Assembly (NCBI GenBank): GCA_905220665.1 | Contig: CAJNAR010000152.1 | Coordinates: 1,021,269-1,085,268 of the forward strand | Source: Albugo candida | Taxonomy: Eukaryota; Oomycota; Peronosporomycetes; Albuginales; Albuginaceae | DNA length: 64,000 bases | Direction of reading: 5' to 3' | Part shown: piece after piece, positions 57,409 to 64,000 of the stretch | How positions within the stretch are numbered: position 1 is the first letter of the stretch | Layout of the letters: the number at the start of each line of letters is the position of its first letter | Notes under the pieces: generated by a model | The model's database searches: none | Told to the model about the DNA's origin: nothing | The model's input: only the letters and a program-made list of their open reading frames with translations | Made by a program: the position numbers and the translations under genes

Positions 57409-58181
57409 AGTGGATAAGCAATCTCAGCCGATGCAGTTAACGCGTTCATTGTTTGGAATAAATCTATGATGGAATATCTGTATGAGTGTTCGCGACATAA
57501 GAGATTAGCTGATTGATATAGAAAGCTGAGAATCTTGATTTTGTTCTTTTCGAGTGAATTGAGTGGTAGTGAGTTTAGCGGTGGTAGTTGTTACAAGTGA
57601 GTGAATATTGAATTCCGTCTAACGTCAATTTGCGTGAATCTTAACCAATGGATTAGGGGGTGAGTGAATACTAACGGCTCCCAAAATAAATTATAAAAAA
57701 GAGCAATTTAATGCAATGTTCAGAAATTCTGGTACGCGAAAAAAAATCCGTCGGTGTTCATGAAATACCGTCCTTAAGTAAAAGGAGACCATGACCCTGC
57801 TATTATTCTCATCACCTTCGACACGGGTCATTTCCAGACAAACGCCATCAGAACTTTCTCCGAATTTGTGTAATTGTTGCTATATGACTTCTAGTTGCTC
57901 AGTTGACTCTATGGCAGCGGTTTTTATAATATTTCTGTAAACAGGTTAGCTCTTGCCGTTTCCCATGAACCGAAAGGTTTTAGTCACGCCTACGTGACTA
58001 CTCTTCAGATTTAACGGATGCCAACGACTTCTGCTACAGTTCTCAATTACAAACGAGAACATTTTTTCCTCTCCGTGACTTACCTTCCACCAACTCAACT
58101 ATGCATCGTAAGAATGGCACTGCTAATTGAGCGCACATTATAGCAAGGAGGGAATACTAGAAGGGAAGCAAATGGTAACTA
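57409..58181. other. No gene recognised
   Basis: This is the right flank of LINE copy 3. It may be the rest of the Copia element that the LINE entered, but no LTR pair or coding text is identifiable. Confidence 0.35.
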
Positions 58182-58757
58182 ATGCCACACTTTTATTTCT
58201 CAGATACAACGAATTCAATCGACTTGTCCTCGACATTAAGATGGAGCTTTTGCTTCCGCCGAACGACAGCGATATATAAAAGGATGCTGCCATTCACGCA
58301 AGAGGACGAATATGGCAGCCGTGAAGAATTGATTTCCGCATCTCATAAATGGGCTCGTGGCAAGGAATACGCAGTGACTATCAAATGTTTGGTTACCGAA
58401 AAAAATGCATATTTGAAATATGACCGTGGTGGCGCACACCTGTCTCAAGTATCACAACGCAAGCGACAGAGAACATCTCGACACATTAAATGTCCCTTTC
58501 ACCTCTTCTAGATTATAAAAAACGGAAAAGTGGAAGTTAAACACGAAACAAAGCGAGCACAATCACAGATGCTCTCTTCATCCCTCCGGGCAGTCGCCCG
58601 TTATAAAGCCCACCAAAAAATAGGCGGAAGAAGTGTAGAAAACGACGAATGCGGGTGTCAAACCGACTGCAATTTTAGCAACGCTAATGGCGACGAAAAA
58701 ATATACCTTCGCAGCCTGCGCAATAAGTACAACGAACGAGTGAACGTTCAAATCTAA
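58182..58757 (+). pseudogene. FAR1-like zinc-binding / MULE transposase N-terminus, frameshifted
   Basis: ATG 58182 opens 109 codons. From residue 44 it matches the FAR1-type DNA-binding domain: YGSREELISASHKWARGKEY, AVTIKCLV, AYLKYDRGGAH, TSRHIKCPFHLF, then a stop at 58509. The expected continuation is in other frames: SEHNHRCSLHPS near 58560 (the His-x-His ligands) and AGVKPTAILATLM near 58650-58690. One usual zinc ligand appears replaced (YDRGG where CDRGG is common). In oomycetes such domains belong to Mutator-like transposases. It is inactive. Confidence 0.6.
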
Positions 58758-58779
58758 AACTGGGTTTGCTCTCTTGAAA

Positions 58780-59080
58780 GCCGTTCTGTCGTGACTCCAA
58801 CAAATGATTATATTTTGTGAACACAACTTCGAATATCTATTTTGTGAAGCACCGAGAGAATCACTTTTCTTGTTGGTGGATTCGAATTTTCGCATTATAT
58901 CACATTCTTTCTCTTAGAAGACCAAAATTGTTAGCAATCCCGTTTCATAGATAACGAGAAAAACACTTACTCAGAAATTCTTGTCTACATGAGAACGGTC
59001 GTAAATCCTATATGGACACTCCATACACGCGGGCAATTTAACACTGGTATCAAATCGTGGTACAAGTGTCTTTCCATTGC
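58780..59080. repeat. Diverged edge of the satellite array
   Basis: This stretch aligns with the later part of a monomer (ATTTTGTG-ACA-AA, CAATCCCGTTTCATAGATAACG, ACATGAGAACGGTCGT, GGGCAATTTAACACTGGTAT) but with far more differences than internal monomers show. That is typical of array edges that escape homogenisation. Confidence 0.8.
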
Positions 59081-59800
59081 CAAAGAAATATACTCATCTG
59101 CTATATTCAGTGAATAGTACTGATAGCGTGAGACTATATGCTGATGTCATTTTGCATTAGTCTTGGAACTTTTAATACTATTTTTCAAAGCGAAGCTACC
59201 TCATGCACCTCATTCTATGAATTGCTTACGACACGTTGCAAGATATAACGTAGCATCGTTTGATGCGGTTCACATATCCTACATGCTTGCTCATTCTCTC
59301 GTAGTTTTCTCTTACTCGTCTCCTGTCTCTGAAAAAAGCCTCGCAGATCAGTACAACAAAAGGTCAACGATTGTATTTTAGTCCGAGAAAAAAAGTGATT
59401 TTCCGAAAGAATGGGCTTGTTTTTTAAAAAAAAAATGCCGTGTCTCCTCCAAATGATCCTATTTTGTGGACAGAAGTGCCAATATCTATTTTTTGAAGAA
59501 CCGATCAAATCGCTTTTCTTCTTGGTGCCTTTCAAAACGTCGGATTATATCTCTTTCGTTTACGAAAAGGCTACAGTTGCTAGCAACCCCGTTTCATAGA
59601 TAACAAATGAAGCACTTACTTAGACAATCATTGTGTACATGAGAACGGTCGTTTGGAGAATCCATACACCCGGGCAATTTAACACTGGTATCAAATCGTG
59701 GTACAAGTGTCTTTCCATTGCCAAAGAAATATACTCATCTGCTATATTCAGTAAATAGTACTGATAGCGTGAAACTATATGCTGATGTCATTTTGCATTA

Positions 59801-60076
59801 GTCTTGGAACTTTTAATACTATTTTTCAAAGCGAAGCTACCTCATGCACCTCATTCTATGAATTGTTTACGACACGTTGCAAGATATAACGTAGCATCGT
59901 TTGATCCGGTTCACATATCCTACATGCTTGCTCATTCTCTCGTAGTTTTCTCTTACTCGTCTCCTGTCTCTGAAAAAAGCGTGGCAGATCAGTACAACAA
60001 AAGGTCAACGATTGTGCTATATTCAGTGAATAGTACTGATAGCGTGAAACTATATGCTGATGTCATTTTGCATTAG
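59801..60076. repeat. Satellite monomer with a deletion of about 365 bp
   Basis: The monomer runs normally to AGGTCAACGATTGTG, then jumps to CTATATTCAGTGAATAGTAC, which normally lies about 365 bp later. A shared TG at the junction is compatible with microhomology-mediated deletion. Its two flanking monomers are full length. Confidence 0.85.
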
Positions 60077-63000
60077 TCTTGGAACTTTTAATACTATTTT
60101 TCAAAGCGAAGCTACCTCATGCACCTCATTCTATGAATTGTTTACGACACGTTGCAAGATATAACGTAGCATCGTTTGATCCGGTTCACATATCCTACAT
60201 GCTTGCTCATTCTCTCGTAGTTTTCTCTTACTCGTCTCCTGTCTCTGAAAAAAGCCTCGCAGATCAGTACAGCATAAGGTCAACGATTGTGTTTTAGTCC
60301 GAGAAAAAAAGAGACTTTCCGAAAGAATGGGCTTGTTTTTTCAAAAAAATCATGCCGTGTCTCCTCCAAGTGATCCTATTTTGTGGACAGAAGTGCCAAT
60401 ATCTATTTTTTGAAGAACCGATCGAATCGCTTTTCTTCTTGGTGCCTTTGAAAAGGTCGGATTATATCTCTTTTGTTTACGAAAAGGCTACAGTTGCTAG
60501 CAACCCCGTTTCATAGATAACGAATGAGGCACTTACTAAGACAATCATTGTGTACATGAGAACGGTCGTTTGGAGAATCCATACACCCGGGCAATTTAAC
60601 ACTGGTATCAAATCGTGGTACAAGTGTCTTTCCATTGCCAAAGAAATATACTCATCTGCTATATTCAGTAAATAGTACTGATAGCGTGAAACTATATGCT
60701 GATGTCATTTTGCATTAGTCTTGGAACTTTTAATACTATTTTTCAAAGCGAAGCTACCTCATGCACCTCATTCTATGAATTGTTTACGACACGTTGCAAG
60801 ATGTAACGTTGCATCGTTTGATCCGGTTCACATATCCTACATGCTTGCTCATTCTCTCGTAGTTTTCTCTTACTCGTCTCCTGTCTCTGAAAAAAGCCTC
60901 GCAGATCAGTACAGCAAAAGGTCAACGATTGTGTTTTATTCCGAGAAAAAAGAGACTTTCCGAAAGAATGGGCTTGTTTTTTCAAAAAAATCATGTCGTG
61001 TCTCCTCCAAATGATCCTATTTTGTGGACAGAAGTGCCAATATCTATTTTTTGAAGAACCGATCGAATCGCTTTTCTTCTTGATGCCTTTGAAAAGGTCG
61101 GATTATATCTGTTTTGTTTACGAAAAGGCTACAGTTGCTAGCAACCCCGTTTCATAGATAACGAATGAGGCACTTACTAAGACAATCATTGTGTACATGA
61201 GAACGGGCGTTTGGAGAATCCATACACCCGGGCAATTCAACACTGGTTTCAAATCGTGGTACAAGTGTCTTTCCATTGCCAAAGAAATATACTCATCTGC
61301 TATATTCAGTGAATAGTACTGATAGCGTGACACTATATGCTGATGTCATTTTGCATTAGTCTTGGAACTTTTAATACTTTTTTCAAAGCGAAGCTACCTC
61401 ATGCACCTCATTCTATGAATTGTTTACGACACGTTGCAAGATATAACGTAGCATCGTTTGATCCGGTTCACATATCCTACATGCTTGCTCATTCTCTCGT
61501 AGTTTTCTCTTACTCGTCTCCTGTCTCTGAAAAAAGCCTCGCAGATCAGTACAACAAAAGGTCAACGATTGTGTTTTAGTCCGAGAAAAAAAGAGACTTT
61601 CCGAAAGAATGGGCTTGTTTTTTCAAAAAAATCATGTCGTGTCTCCTCCAAGTGATCCTATTTTGTGGACAGGAGTGCCAATATCTATTTTTTGAAGAAC
61701 CGATCGAATCGCTTTTCTTCTTGGTGCCTTTGAAAAGGTCGGATTATATCTCTTTTGTTGACGAAAAGGCTACAGTTGCTAGCAACCCCGTTTCATAGAT
61801 AACGAATGAGGCACTTACTAAGACAATCATTGTGTACATGAGAACGGTCGTTTGGAGAATCCATACACCCGGGCAATTTAACACTGGTATCAAATCGTGG
61901 TACAAGTGTCTTTCCATTGCCAAAGAAATATACTCATCTGCTATATTCAGTAAATAGTACTGATAGCGTGAAACTATATGCTGATGTCATTTTGCATTAG
62001 TCTTGGAACTTTTAATACTATTTTTCAAAGCGAAGCTACCTCATGCACCTCATTCTATGAATTGTTTACGACACGTTGCAAGATATAACGTAGCATCGTT
62101 TGATCCGGTTCACATATCCTACATGCTTGCTCATTCTCTCGTAGTTTTCTCTTACTCGTCTCCTGTCTCTGGAAAAAGCCTCGCAGATCAGTACAACAAA
62201 AGGTCAACGATTGTGTTTTAGTCCGAGAAAAAAAGAGACTTTCCGAAAGAATGGGCTTGTTTTTTCAAAAAATCATGTCGTGTCTCCTCCAAATGATCCT
62301 ATTTTGTGGACAGAAGTGCCAATATCTATTTTTTGAAGAACCGATCGAATCGCTTTTCTTCTTGGTGCCTTTGAAAAGGTCGGATTATATCTCTTTTGTT
62401 TACGAAAAGGCTACAGTTGCTAGCAACCCCGTTTCATAGATAACGAATGAGGCACTTACTAAGACAATCATTGTGTACATGAGAACGGTCGTTTGGAGAA
62501 TCCATACACCCGGGCAATTTAACACTGGTATCAAATCGTGGTACAAGTGTCTTTCCATTGCCAAAGAAATATACTCATCTGCTATATTCAGTAAATAGTA
62601 CTGATAGCGTGAAGCTATATGCTGATGTCATTTTGCATTAGTCTTGGAACTTTTAGTACTATTTTTCAAAGCGAAGCTACCTCATGCACCTTATTCTATG
62701 AATTGTTTACGACACGTTGCAAGATATAACGTAGCATCGTTTGATCCGGTTCACATATCCTACATGCTTGCTCATTCTCTCGTAGTTTTCTCTTACTCGT
62801 CTCCTGTCTCTGGAAAAAGCCTCGCAGATCAGTACAACAAAAGGTCAACGATTGTGTTTTAGTCCGAGAAAAAAAGAGACTTTCCGAAAGAATGGGCTTG
62901 TTTCAAAAAAATCATGTCGTGTCTCCTCCAAGTGATCCTATTTTGTGGACAGGAGTGCCAATATCTATTTTTTGAAGAACCGATCGAATCGCTTTTCTTC

Positions 63001-64000
63001 TTGGTGCCTTTGAAAAGGTCGGATTATATCTCTTTTGTTTACGAAAAGGCTACAGTTGCGAGCAACCCCGTTTCATAGATAACGAATGAGGCACTTACTA
63101 AGACAATCATTGTGTACATGAGAACGGTCGTTTGGAGAATCCATACACCCGGGCAATTTAACACTGGTATCAAATCGTGGTACAAGTGTCTTTCCATTGC
63201 CAAAGAAATACACTCATCTGCTATATTCAGTAAATAGTACTGATAGCGTGAAACTATATGCTGATGTCATTTTGCATTAGTCTTGGAACTTTTAATACTA
63301 TTTTTCAAAGCGAAGCTACCTCATGCACCTCATTCTATGAATTGTTTACGACACGTTGCAAGATATAACGTAGCATCGTTTGATCCGGTTCACATATCCT
63401 ACATGCTTGCTCATTCTCTCGTAGTTTTCTCTTACTCGTCTCCTGTCTCTGAAAAAAGCCTCGCAGATCAGTACAGCATAAGGTCAACGATTGTGTTTTA
63501 GTCCGAGAAAAAAAGAGACTTTCCGAAAGAATGGGCTTGTTTTTTCAAAAAAATCATGCCGTGTCTCCTCCAAGTGATCCTATTTTGTGGACAGAAGTGC
63601 CAATATCTATTTTTTGAAGAACCGATCGAATCGCTTTTCTTCTTGGTGCCTTTGAAAAGGTCGGATTATATCTCTTTTGTTTACGAAAAGGCTACAGTTG
63701 CTAGCAACCCCGTTTCATAGATAACGAATGAGGCACTTACTAAGACAATCATTGTGTACATGAGAACGGTCGTTTGGAGAATCCATACACCCGGGCAATT
63801 TAACACTGGTATCAAATCGTGGTACAAGTGTGTTGCCATTGCCAAAGAAATATACTCATCTGCTATATTCAGTGAATAGTACTGATAGCGTGAAACTATA
63901 TGCTGATGTCATTTTGCATTAGTCTTGGAACTTTTCATACTATTTTTCAATGCGAAGCTACCTCATGCACCTCATTCTATGAATTATTTACGACACGTTG

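Larger units (their letters stand above)
58780..64000. repeat. Tandem satellite array, monomer about 641 bp
   Basis: An anchor (TCTTGGAACTTTT) recurs at 59161, 59801, 60077, 60719, 61360, 62001, 62642, 63281 and 63923, giving spacings of 640, 276, 642, 641, 641, 641, 639 and 642. Monomers differ mainly by single-base changes and A/T-run length. The array continues past the window. Each monomer holds a 72-codon frame starting at TTG and a second frame of about 62 codons; neither resembles a known protein, and monomer 61360 has a 1-bp loss near the start of the first. Confidence 0.95.

Noticed and set aside
59163..59381. 72-codon frame repeated in each satellite monomer as a gene family
   Set aside because: It starts at TTG, has no recognisable domain, and one monomer carries a 1-bp deletion near its start. 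Repeat homogenisation explains the conservation.
58780..64000. rRNA, 5S, snRNA or tRNA gene cluster as the nature of the tandem array
   Set aside because: I saw no 5S internal control boxes, tRNA A/B boxes, or snRNA motifs in the monomer.
1..64000. CRISPR arrays, bacterial operons or phage modules
   Set aside because: The window is eukaryotic. The only regular array is a 641-bp satellite and there are no spacer-repeat patterns.

Overview
The window reads as nuclear DNA of an oomycete (water mould), moderately AT-rich. The evidence is eukaryotic genes with short introns, flagellar and basal-body genes (a dynein heavy chain and TBCCD1), and a dense mix of Copia, Gypsy, LINE and DNA transposons with oomycete-like protein sequences. 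A white-rust (Albugo-like) genome would fit the compact, short-intron gene island, but the species is an inference.

Layout. 1-34270 is a graveyard of nested mobile elements. A partial Copia element (minus strand) occupies 1 to about 2415. A second Copia element spans 3573-9723 and is bounded by a 5-bp duplication (CAAAG). Its 5' LTR is split by a Tc1/mariner element (7695-9650), which itself carries a hAT/P-like non-autonomous element (7720-8490) with an 8-bp duplication. A decayed Gypsy-like element (about 9780-15250) is split by a 5'-truncated LINE (12452-13818). A DDE transposase relic lies at about 15600-17700 (minus). A Copia RT remnant precedes a second Gypsy element (19563-31110) that is split by a near full-length LINE (21326-28358) with a 13-bp target duplication. 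Small remnants follow to about 33640.

34278-45991 is a gene island of five host genes: an intact F-box/SNF2/RING helicase (minus); divergently, a dynein heavy-chain tail lacking its motor; TBCCD1, rebuilt here as seven exons; a three-exon PA28/REG-gamma proteasome activator; and a small two-exon protein of unknown function. One TBCCD1 intron has all the marks of a U12-dependent AT-AC intron (ATATCC at its start, TCCTTAAC branch site, AC at its end), and the TBCC domain reads correctly only when that intron is removed. It is the most notable observation here.

46000-58760 returns to mobile elements: two Copia remnants, a third, near full-length LINE copy on the minus strand (50441-57408), and a FAR1-like zinc-binding transposase fragment. 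From about 58780 to the window end runs a tandem satellite with a monomer of about 641 bp, including one monomer with a large internal deletion.

The host genes do not form a pathway. TBCCD1 and the dynein fragment are both linked to flagella and centrioles, PA28 to the nuclear proteasome, and the SNF2/RING protein to chromatin or DNA repair. All exon models come from reading frame, splice signals and family resemblance by eye; no search or transcript data were available.
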